A DNA stretch of 64,000 nucleotides, taken from NCBI RefSeq assembly GCF_029589435.1, contig NZ_JARRAG010000001.1, forward strand, positions 1,726,808-1,790,807, given 5' to 3'. Under the pieces are notes generated by a model. That model worked only from the letters and a program-made list of their open reading frames with translations, was not told where the DNA came from and ran no database searches. Positions 18,278 through 25,820 of the stretch are shown piece by piece. Source of the stretch: Paludisphaera mucosa (GTDB lineage Bacteria > Planctomycetota > Planctomycetia > Isosphaerales > Isosphaeraceae). A program made the position numbers and the translations under genes. Position 1 is the first letter of the stretch. Each line of letters begins with the position of its first letter.

Positions 18278-19237
18278 TCACGAATAGCCGGGCACCGGAT
18301 GCGGCCGTCTCCGGGCGCGATCGTCCAGACACGCTGCGAGTTTTCGCAAGTGGCTCGGCCCGAACGGTCGGTCGTGGATTCGATCGAGCAGTGCGGCGGG
18401 CAGCCTGTGCAGGCCGCTGCGGGCACCTGCCCAGGCTCCTGCGATCGCGGCGATCGAGTCGGTGTCGCCCCCGGCGGCGACGACTTCCGACACCGCTTTC
18501 AACGGATCATCGCCGTGGCGTGCGAAGCAAAACGTCGCGAAGGCGGCCGTCGCGACGACGAACCCCGAAGTGCCGCAGGCCTGAGCCGCCTGGTCGGTCG
18601 TTCGACCGGCGTCGGCCATTGCGAGCGCCTCGTCGATCGCCCGGCCCAGCTGCTCGTCCTGGATGACGATCCGTGCCTCCCGAAGCAGGGCCGGCGTCGG
18701 AGCGTTCTCGTCGCTGACGGCGCACACCGACGCGACTTCGGCGACGTATAAGGAACCGTCGATGGCTCGTGAATCGCGATGCGTGACCTCGGCGAGCGCA
18801 CGCGCGAACCTCCGGCGACGCTCCGGCTGGTCGCGGAAGAAGACGCCGACGATCGCGGACCGCATCGCCGCCCCGTTGCCCGCCGACCGGACTCCCGACG
18901 GCGAGATCCCAGCCCCGATCCGGAGGCACGACAGGATCGTCGCCTTGCCGATCCCCCAGGGCAGTCGGCAGAACCATCCGAACAACGCGCGCCGGAAGGC
19001 CCGGACGCAGGCCACGACATCGTCGGGATGCTGCGCAAGGCTCTGGGCGACCAGGGCCGACTGCTCGGTGTCGTCCGAAACGTATCCCGTGCGACCCAGC
19101 AACCGGAAACGATCGATGGGCCCGAAACGCCTCGCGATCGTCCGTGGCGAGAGGCCTTCGCAAGGCAGTCCGAGGGCGTCGCCGAGGGCCGTCCCCAGGA
19201 GCGTGGCGGCCAGCCGATCTCTACGGTCATCCCGCAT
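18278..19237 (-). CDS. ADP-ribosylglycohydrolase family protein
   Basis: A 319-residue protein starting at ATG 19237; the frame is open much further upstream but that part overlaps the divergent gene's promoter and does not look like this family. The N-terminus RLAATLLGTALGDALGLPCEG, the SDDTEQSALVAQ motif and the C-terminal GGDTDSIAAIAGAWAGA are the metal-binding signatures of DraG-type hydrolases. These remove ADP-ribose from proteins, small molecules or nucleic acids. It stands alone, convergent with the GNAT gene and divergent from an oxidoreductase gene. No ADP-ribosyltransferase or nitrogenase gene lies near, so the target is unknown. Confidence 0.85.
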   Translation of the reverse strand: MRDDRRDRLAATLLGTALGDALGLPCEGLSPRTIARRFGPIDRFRLLGRTGYVSDDTEQSALVAQSLAQHPDDVVACVRAFRRALFGWFCRLPWGIGKATILSCLRIGAGISPSGVRSAGNGAAMRSAIVGVFFRDQPERRRRFARALAEVTHRDSRAIDGSLYVAEVASVCAVSDENAPTPALLREARIVIQDEQLGRAIDEALAMADAGRTTDQAAQACGTSGFVVATAAFATFCFARHGDDPLKAVSEVVAAGGDTDSIAAIAGAWAGARSGLHRLPAALLDRIHDRPFGPSHLRKLAACLDDRARRRPHPVPGYS

Positions 19238-19399
19238 GAGTCGCACCTTGCTCGAGTCGGCGGTCTTCAGCCCCAGGAAAACTCTACGACATTTGCCAGA
19301 GGCCGTGACGCCACCCTCTGCCGGCCCCTGGCCGGCGTTCATCTTTTGTTTTACCATCGGGCCGTCCGTCCGGTTCCCACCCTCCCGAAGGAGCAAGCC

Positions 19400-20605
19400 A
19401 TGTCGTCGCGCCGCGAGTTCCTGGAATTCCTCGGTGTCGGTTCCCTGGGCCTGGCCGCTACGTCGAGCGTGTCGGGCTCGGCCAGAGCGCAGCAGGCCCC
19501 TGGCGCGGAAATCCTGGGGGCGGAGGGGGTGAAGACTTCCGCGAAGACGAACAAGATCTGGAGGCCGATCTCCGATCGAAAAATCCGCGTTGGCGTGATC
19601 GGCTACGGGGTCTGCCAGTTCGGGGCGGCGTTCGGGTTCCAGGATCATCCCAACGTCACGGTGGCGGCGGTCAGCGACCTGTTCCCCGACCGCTGCAACG
19701 GCCTGGCCAAGGCGTGTCGTTGCGAGAAGACGTACCCGTCGCTGGAAGAGTTGGTGAAGGACGACTCGATCGAGGCCGTGTTCATCGCGACCGACGCGCC
19801 GAGCCACGCCCGGCACGCGATCGAGGCCTTGAAGCACGGCAAACATGTCGCGTCGGCGGTCCCGGCGGTCTTCGGTTCGGTGGACGAGGCCCACGCGTTA
19901 TACGACGCGGTGAAGTCCAGCGGCCTGACCTACATGATGTTCGAGACCTCGGCTTTCCACGAAGACTGCTATGCGATGCGACAAGTTTATCGAGCCGGCG
20001 GTCTCGGCAAGTTGGTCTACAGCGAGGGCGAGTACTATCACCACAGCGTCGAGCAGATCGCCTCCTTCCGCGAGTGGCGCGTCGGCCTGCCTCCCCTCTG
20101 GTACCCGACGCACGCCACGGCTTATTACGTCGCCGTGACGGGCGGCAGTTTCACGGAGGTGACGTGTAAGGCGATGCCCAGCCTCGTGAAGAAGTTCCTG
20201 CCGGGTAACAACAGATACGACAACCCCTTCGGTACCGAGATCGCGCTCTTCCGGACGAGCGAGGGGGGCATGTCGCGGATGGGCGTGAGCTGGGACACGT
20301 TCGTCCCCGGCATCGAGTCCGGCCGCATCTACGGGCAGCGAGGGTACATGACCGGTCTCGACTATCACGGCGAGGAAAAATCGCTGCCGGATCTCACGCG
20401 TCCGGCGTTGCCCTCGCAGGTCGCGTCGGGAGGCCACGGCGGTTCGCACGGTTACTTGACCGATGAGTTCGTCTCGGCCATCCTGGAAAAGCGCCTCCCG
20501 ATGGTCGACGTCGCCGCCGCGCTCAACATGACGGTCGCGGGTGTCGTCGCCCACCAGTCCGCGCTGAAAGACGGCGAATCCCTCAAGGTGCCCCAGTTCG
20601 CGTGA
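19400..20605 (+). CDS. Exported Gfo/Idh/MocA-family oxidoreductase
   Basis: A 401-residue protein starting at ATG 19400 with a perfect AAGGAG site; the frame is open upstream without coding signal. The leader MSSRREFLEFLGVGSLGLAA is twin-arginine-like. The Rossmann domain begins RKIRVGVIGYGVCQFGAAFGF and includes FIATDAPSHARHAIEALKHGKHVASAVPAV; the usual lysine-proline pair is replaced by AVP, which is common in subgroups of this family. The C-terminal half contains YHHSVEQ and WYPTHATAYYV. It differs clearly from the oxidoreductase at 13310-14659. The substrate is unknown. Confidence 0.88.
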   Translation: MSSRREFLEFLGVGSLGLAATSSVSGSARAQQAPGAEILGAEGVKTSAKTNKIWRPISDRKIRVGVIGYGVCQFGAAFGFQDHPNVTVAAVSDLFPDRCNGLAKACRCEKTYPSLEELVKDDSIEAVFIATDAPSHARHAIEALKHGKHVASAVPAVFGSVDEAHALYDAVKSSGLTYMMFETSAFHEDCYAMRQVYRAGGLGKLVYSEGEYYHHSVEQIASFREWRVGLPPLWYPTHATAYYVAVTGGSFTEVTCKAMPSLVKKFLPGNNRYDNPFGTEIALFRTSEGGMSRMGVSWDTFVPGIESGRIYGQRGYMTGLDYHGEEKSLPDLTRPALPSQVASGGHGGSHGYLTDEFVSAILEKRLPMVDVAAALNMTVAGVVAHQSALKDGESLKVPQFA

Positions 20606-20644
20606 GTCTCGCGGCGGGCCTCACCCTTCAGACGTCCCGCCCCC

Positions 20645-21310
20645 ATGCAACTTCGCGGCGTGCTCTTCGACCTCGACGGGACCCTCCTGGATACGCTGGA
20701 AGACATCGGCCGGTCGGCCAACCAGGCGCTCCAGGAGGGCGGTTTCCCGTCGCATCCGATCGCCTCCTATCGCCATTTCATCGGCGATGGCGTGGCCGTA
20801 CTCTTCCGACGTGCGCTCCCTCCCGAGGCGGCCGGCGATCTGCAGGCCGTCGAGGGATGCGTCCAGGCATTCGGACGGCTCTACGACGCCGGCTGGCGCA
20901 CCGCCACTCGGCTCTACCCCGGGATCGCCGAGCTGCTCGACGCGTTAAGGTCGCGATCGATCCCGGCCGGCGTGCTCTCGAACAAGCCCGACGTTTTCAC
21001 GCGAAAGTGCGTCGAGTATTACCTCGCCGCCTGGCCGTTCTCCGTCGTCCTCGGACAACGTGAGGGCGTTGCACGGAAGCCCGACCCGGCCGGCGCGTTC
21101 GAGGCAGCTGAATCCATGGGCCTCGCTCCGTCCGAGATCCTCTACCTGGGCGACACCTCCGTGGACATGATGACCGCCCGTCGCGCGGGAATGCTGGCCG
21201 TGGGGGCTGCGTGGGGGTTTCGTCCGATTGAAGAGTTGCGAGCCCACGGTGCCTCGGCGATCGTCGCAGCGCCGATCGAGGTGCTGGACATCCTGGACGT
21301 CAACGCCTGA
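20645..21310 (+). CDS. HAD-family hydrolase, phosphoglycolate phosphatase-like
   Basis: A 221-residue HAD phosphatase. Motif I is LFDLDGTLLDTLEDI with the nucleophile and acid aspartates, motif II is VLSNKP, motif III lies in RKPDPAG and motif IV is LYLGDTSVDMMTA. The cap domain sits between motifs I and II, as in Gph-type enzymes that clear 2-phosphoglycolate. The exact substrate is not certain from sequence. It begins 40 nt after the oxidoreductase gene and 70 nt before another HAD gene, all in the same direction. Confidence 0.88.
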   Translation: MQLRGVLFDLDGTLLDTLEDIGRSANQALQEGGFPSHPIASYRHFIGDGVAVLFRRALPPEAAGDLQAVEGCVQAFGRLYDAGWRTATRLYPGIAELLDALRSRSIPAGVLSNKPDVFTRKCVEYYLAAWPFSVVLGQREGVARKPDPAGAFEAAESMGLAPSEILYLGDTSVDMMTARRAGMLAVGAAWGFRPIEELRAHGASAIVAAPIEVLDILDVNA

Positions 21311-21380
21311 CAGGGCATGTGAGTTGCAATGGCAGTCCTGGGTCGATCGCATTCGCACTTTGAATCCAGGAGCCCCCTTC

Positions 21381-22070
21381 ATGCAGCCCTTCCAAGGCGT
21401 CCTCCTCGACGTCGACGGGACGCTCGTCGACAGCAATGACGCCCATGCCGACGCCTGGGTCCACGCCTTTCGCGAACACGGTTTCGACATCTCCTTCGAC
21501 GCGGTACGCGATCGGATCGGCAAGGGCGGTGACAAAATGGTCATCGAACTCGTCGCCCTGGATGAGGAGGATCCCACGGCGAAGGCCATCCGTGAAGCCC
21601 GATCGAAGCGATTCCTCGAGGAGCTCGCCCCCAAGCTCCGAGGCTTCCGGCAAGCCCGCAAGTTGATTCAGCGCATGAAGGACGACGGCCTCGCCGTGGC
21701 CGTGGCCAGTTCGGCCGAGTCGAAGGAGTTGGACACGTTGCTGGCGATCGCCGAGGTCGACGACCTGATCGACGACCAGACGTCGTCCGACGATGCCGAG
21801 AACTCGAAGCCCGATCCCGACATCGTCATAGCCGCCCTCCAGGGGATAGACCTGACCGCGCCGCAGGTCGTCATGCTGGGCGACACGCCCTATGACGTCG
21901 AGGCCGCCACCAAGGCGGGAGTCGCCGTCATCGCGGTCCGTTCGGGCGGATGGGCGGATGAGGATCTCCGTGGCGCCATCGCGGTCTACGACGACGTGGC
22001 CGACTTGCTCGCGCATTACGACGACTCGCCGCTGGGGACCGCGGCACGCGACACGCCTTCGGAAGCGTGA
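21381..22070 (+). CDS. HAD-family hydrolase
   Basis: A 229-residue HAD phosphatase from ATG 21381 with AGGAG eight bases upstream. Motifs are LLDVDGTLVDSNDAHADAW, VASSAESKEL, SKPDPDI and VMLGDTPYDVEAA. It belongs to the beta-phosphoglucomutase/phosphatase-like subgroup. It is distinct from the preceding HAD gene. The substrate is not known. Confidence 0.88.
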   Translation: MQPFQGVLLDVDGTLVDSNDAHADAWVHAFREHGFDISFDAVRDRIGKGGDKMVIELVALDEEDPTAKAIREARSKRFLEELAPKLRGFRQARKLIQRMKDDGLAVAVASSAESKELDTLLAIAEVDDLIDDQTSSDDAENSKPDPDIVIAALQGIDLTAPQVVMLGDTPYDVEAATKAGVAVIAVRSGGWADEDLRGAIAVYDDVADLLAHYDDSPLGTAARDTPSEA

Positions 22071-22090
22071 ACGTGCGAGTAGCCGAAGTG

Positions 22091-22928
22091 ATGAGCATCC
22101 CCATCGGCATGACGTGCGGCGTTCAGTACGGCGAGACGTCGAAGCCTCGACGCACCGGCGCGTTCTGCGAGGTCGTACGCCTGTGCGACGGTGGGAATGG
22201 GCAGCGCAGACGCCGCTCGAAAGACTTCGCGCTTCACGCAGGAACATCCTGGCGACGCAAGAGTCGCTTCTCACGAGCTTGATCGAAACGCCCAAGTACG
22301 GGGTCGCCCAGCCCGCGTCCCTCGTGAACTCGCGGAGCGGCAATACCCTGCGGGACGGCATATCCTTGTTCGACGACGAGGCCATCGGGGCCGCGGAACG
22401 CTCGGCGGCGTGTCCGGGATCACGGTTTCGCATACGCGAGATTACAGCGCGATGATCGAACGGAGTCGCACATTCGACAGGGTCCCCGTTTAACTCCACG
22501 CGGTCGCTCATCGGTGGCTCGCGCGAAACGACGCCGCCATCCGAGTCTGGGAGAGAGAGAATTGGACGCGACACGAGGCCACCACGCTTCTCCGCTGCGG
22601 GAGCCGTTTCGAAGGCGCGTCCGTGGTGCACTGGCCCGACGGGACCAGAGGGCATGGGATCATCTTGTCCGGCGACGTGCAACAGGTCCGTTCCGACCCG
22701 AAGCACTTCAGCTTCATGGATTCTCATCCGAACGACATGCTTTTTCCCGCGGCCCTCGTCTGCCGGATCGTAGGCACCGACGAGCCGTTCGACTCCAATC
22801 GGATCTACGACTTCCTGCCCGCGCTCAAGATTGATCGGGACGCCCAGCACGCGGTCGCCCGATCGGCCGACGGCCATCTCAAAGCCATCGGTGCGGTCTC
22901 GTTTGATCCGGGGCCTAGGCCCCCGTGA
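22091..22928 (+). pseudogene. Decayed MBL-fold metallo-hydrolase gene
   Basis: Three reading frames in turn carry parts of one protein. Frame one has MSIPIGMTCGVQYGETSKP, a Cys-containing N-terminus. From about 22185 a second frame has WEWAAQTPLERLRASRRNIL and YGVAQPASLVNSRSGNTL. From about 22400 a third frame has LGGVSGITVSHTRDYSAMIERSR and continues to 22928 through VVHWPDGTRGHGIILSGDVQQV and HFSFMDSHPN. In the third frame TAA at 22491-22493 replaces a probable Tyr codon in VPV-stop-LHA. From memory of the family, the order and spacing match a metallo-beta-lactamase-fold hydrolase with an N-terminal Cys region. Two frameshifts and one nonsense codon make it non-functional unless the sequence has errors. 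Confidence 0.7.
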
Positions 22929-22968
22929 ATCGCGGCTCGCTCGGGGACGTGAACTCAAATGAGACGTA

Positions 22969-24348
22969 TCAATCGCGCAGGAGCGTCTGGATGGCGTCCA
23001 TGACGACGCCTTCCACGGTCGGGGCCACGAGCGAGACGTGGTGGGACGTCTCATAGCCGCCCTGGCTATAGGCGGCTTCGGTTCCGATGTAGCCCGGCCC
23101 GTAGTCGCCGTAGGCGGCCATCGCGACGAAAAGGTCCGGTTTGAACTTCTGCGCGGCGAGCTGATATTCGACGAACAATTCGCCGGGCATGAGCAGCAGA
23201 CGCGCGGCCCCCAGCTTCAGGCACGAGGCGTCGACGGCGTCGCCGGCCTGGCAGCGTCGGACCCAGGCCAGCTCGCAGGCGGCCTTACAACGCTCTCGAC
23301 CGGGCTGCGTCTTATCGGCGACGACCGCCGCGAGTTTCGTCGCGTCCAGTTTCGGGTCGACGGGCAGCTTGATCGCGATCGTCTTCCAGGCTAAATCGGC
23401 CGCGGAGACCGGCGACTTGACGGTCGCGGCCCAGGCCTTGTTCATCCCCTCGGCGACGCGGTCGGCGAGCACCTGGCGATTCGCGGGGGAGCCGTCGTTG
23501 TACTTGCCCGCGGTGATGTTGCCGCCGGCTCCGTCGAAGTGGACGTGGAAGACGCCCGTCGCCTCCTGGCGTTGATCCCGCGCGATCCCGGGGAAATCGG
23601 GATTCGAGAGCCCCGTCCGGTAGTAGCTCTGAGGATGGGTCGCATAGAAGGTGAGGACCGCCACCGGCTTGTCGCCTTCCCAGAGGCTGACCATCTTGAG
23701 CAGCGGGTCGATGAGGCCTTCGGGCTTGTCGCGGACCTTCGGATCGGTGGTGGCGGAGTAGCGAACGTGCTCCACCTTCTTGCCCGAGGCGTCCAGGACC
23801 CTGCGGTTCGACGCGACCTTCTCCACGACGCCCGCGCCCAGCCCCACATGGCTGATCGGCCGCGCCTCGGCCGTCGCCTTCTTGACCGCGTCGGCGGTCC
23901 GTGCGATCACGTCGCGTGCGAGCGCCGCATCGAAATAGTCCTGATTGATGCCCTGTTCGGCGAGGATTGCGTCCGCGGTGAAGTCGCAGGCCGGCGCGTC
24001 GTGCTGGTGCAAGGCGTGCACGACGACGCGATCGGGGGTCGTCCCCGCGGCCGTGGCCAGAGACCGGCGGAACTCGCGCTGGCCGTCATTCGCCACGCCG
24101 ATCCAGTCGATCGCGCAGAGGACCACGGGGCCGCCTTCGGCGATCAGGACCACGCCCTTGCAGCTCAGCGGGTGCGCGCTTCCCTTGGTCGGGTCGTAGG
24201 CCAAGGGGCTGCCCACGGCCGGAGTCGCGTCGACGGCGAAGACGCCGGCCTTCAATGCCGGTGGCGAGGCGAAGGCGGCGGCGGGCGTCGATACGAGGAG
24301 TGAGACCGTGGCGAGGACGAGACCGAAGGACCATCGATTCATGATCAC
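22969..24348 (-). CDS. Exported neutral ceramidase-like hydrolase
   Basis: A 459-residue protein with a cleavable signal peptide (about 1-28). The start may be GTG 24348 or ATG 24342. The region KAGVFAVDATPAVGSPL, the ALHQHDAP motif and the THPQSYYRTGLSNPDFPG segment match the N-terminal domain of neutral/alkaline ceramidases, in which such histidines bind zinc. Later comes HVHFDGAGGNITAGKYND, which resembles the active-site serine loop. Many planctomycete members of this superfamily probably hydrolyse substrates other than ceramide. It is the last gene of a four-gene minus-strand block with DUF1501, DUF1549/1553 and a large exported protein. Confidence 0.8.
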   Translation of the reverse strand: MIMNRWSFGLVLATVSLLVSTPAAAFASPPALKAGVFAVDATPAVGSPLAYDPTKGSAHPLSCKGVVLIAEGGPVVLCAIDWIGVANDGQREFRRSLATAAGTTPDRVVVHALHQHDAPACDFTADAILAEQGINQDYFDAALARDVIARTADAVKKATAEARPISHVGLGAGVVEKVASNRRVLDASGKKVEHVRYSATTDPKVRDKPEGLIDPLLKMVSLWEGDKPVAVLTFYATHPQSYYRTGLSNPDFPGIARDQRQEATGVFHVHFDGAGGNITAGKYNDGSPANRQVLADRVAEGMNKAWAATVKSPVSAADLAWKTIAIKLPVDPKLDATKLAAVVADKTQPGRERCKAACELAWVRRCQAGDAVDASCLKLGAARLLLMPGELFVEYQLAAQKFKPDLFVAMAAYGDYGPGYIGTEAAYSQGGYETSHHVSLVAPTVEGVVMDAIQTLLRD

Positions 24349-24365
24349 ATAATCCTTGCTCGAAT

Positions 24366-25820
24366 TCAGGAGGACCGGAGGATTTCCTTCACGACGCGCG
24401 CCTCGCGGCCGTCGATGAGGCGTTGGGCGCGGCCGTTCGACTGGTACGTCAGCCGCGAGTGGTCGAGCCCGAACAGGTCGAGGACGGTGGCCTGGAAGTC
24501 GTTCGGAGTCACCACGTTCTCGACGGCGCGGTGGCCGACCTCGTCGGTCGAGCCGAAAGTCATGCCTGGCTTGATCCCGCCGCCGGCCATCCAGATCGTG
24601 AAGCCCTGGCCATTGTGGTCCCTGCCCGCGTTGGCGTCCAGGGCCCCTTCGACGACGGGGAGGCGGCCGATTTCGCCCCCCCAGTGGACGAGCGTCGTAT
24701 CGAGGAGGCCGCGTTGCTTGAGGTCCTTCACCAGGGCCGCCGAAGGCTTATCGGTGCGGCGGCAGATTTGCGGTAGCCCCGACTGGATGCCGGTGTGGTT
24801 GTCCCAAGGCTGGTTCCCCAGGAAGATCTGCACGAACCGCACGCCTCGCTCGACGAGCCGACGGGCGATCAGGCAGCGGGTCCCGTAATCGCGAGTCGCG
24901 TCGTCGTCCAGGCCGTAAAGTTCCTGGATGTACCTCGGCTCCTGCGTGACGTCAAGCGCCTCCTTCGCGGCGGTTTGCATTCGGGCCGCGAGCTCGAAGC
25001 TATGGATCCGAGACTCCAGGTCGGCTTCGCCCGGGTGACGAGCCAGGTGTGCGCGATTGAGGCGATCGAGGAAGGCCAGATTCTGCTCCTGGAGGGGCCC
25101 CTTGAGCGTGGGCGGGGGGTCGAGGTTGAGGATCCGGGGCTCCTCGGGGCGGAGGACGGTCCCTTGATAGAGCGCGGGCATGTAGCCGCTGGACCAGTTC
25201 ACCGGTCCGTCGACGGGGGGCCCGCCGGGGTCGGAGAGGACCATGTACGCGGGCAGCTCGCGGGACTCGCTCCCCAGTCCGTAGACGAGCCAGCTCCCTA
25301 TCGTCGGCCGACCGGTCTGGGCCGGCTGGCCGTTGTGGAAGAACCGGATCGAGACCTCATGGCCGTTGTGCCCCGTATGCATGGAGCGGATGACACACAG
25401 GTCGTCGACGCAGCTCGCGATCTCGGGCATCAGCGACGAGACTTCGGTCCCGCTCTCGCCGTGCCTGGCGAACTTCCACGGGCTGCCGAACAGCTTCTTG
25501 CTCGCCCGGTTCACGAAGCTGAATCCGACCTCGCCTTCGTAGTCGACGCCGTGACGCTTCGACAGCTCGGGCTTGGGGTCGAAAAGGTCGACGTGCGAGG
25601 GCCCGCCGTGCATGAACAGCGAGATCATCGCTTTGGCGCGGGGCGCGAAGTGAGCCGGCCGCGGCTCCAGGCTGAGCGGATGGTTCTCTGGCAGCGCCTT
25701 GCCCGGATCGGCGAGCAGGCCCTCCTCGCGTAAGAGCTGCGCCAGGGCGACCGCCCCCACCCCGAAGGCCGAGTTCGCCAGGAAGGACCGCCGCGTCGGG
25801 TATCGAGGGTCAGTCCACAT
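24366..25820 (-). CDS. DUF1501 protein, twin-arginine exported
   Basis: A 484-residue protein with a twin-arginine leader (TRRSFLANSAFGVGAVALAQLL). The body contains MISLFMHGGPSHVDLFDPKPEL and DTTLVHWGGEIGRLPVVEG, signatures of the DUF1501 family, which is related to sulfatase/alkaline phosphatase folds. The 5' end overlaps the stop of the upstream DUF1549/DUF1553 gene by 11 nt. This pair is a recurrent planctomycete arrangement of unknown function, thought to act outside the cytoplasmic membrane. Confidence 0.92.
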   Translation of the reverse strand: MWTDPRYPTRRSFLANSAFGVGAVALAQLLREEGLLADPGKALPENHPLSLEPRPAHFAPRAKAMISLFMHGGPSHVDLFDPKPELSKRHGVDYEGEVGFSFVNRASKKLFGSPWKFARHGESGTEVSSLMPEIASCVDDLCVIRSMHTGHNGHEVSIRFFHNGQPAQTGRPTIGSWLVYGLGSESRELPAYMVLSDPGGPPVDGPVNWSSGYMPALYQGTVLRPEEPRILNLDPPPTLKGPLQEQNLAFLDRLNRAHLARHPGEADLESRIHSFELAARMQTAAKEALDVTQEPRYIQELYGLDDDATRDYGTRCLIARRLVERGVRFVQIFLGNQPWDNHTGIQSGLPQICRRTDKPSAALVKDLKQRGLLDTTLVHWGGEIGRLPVVEGALDANAGRDHNGQGFTIWMAGGGIKPGMTFGSTDEVGHRAVENVVTPNDFQATVLDLFGLDHSRLTYQSNGRAQRLIDGREARVVKEILRSS

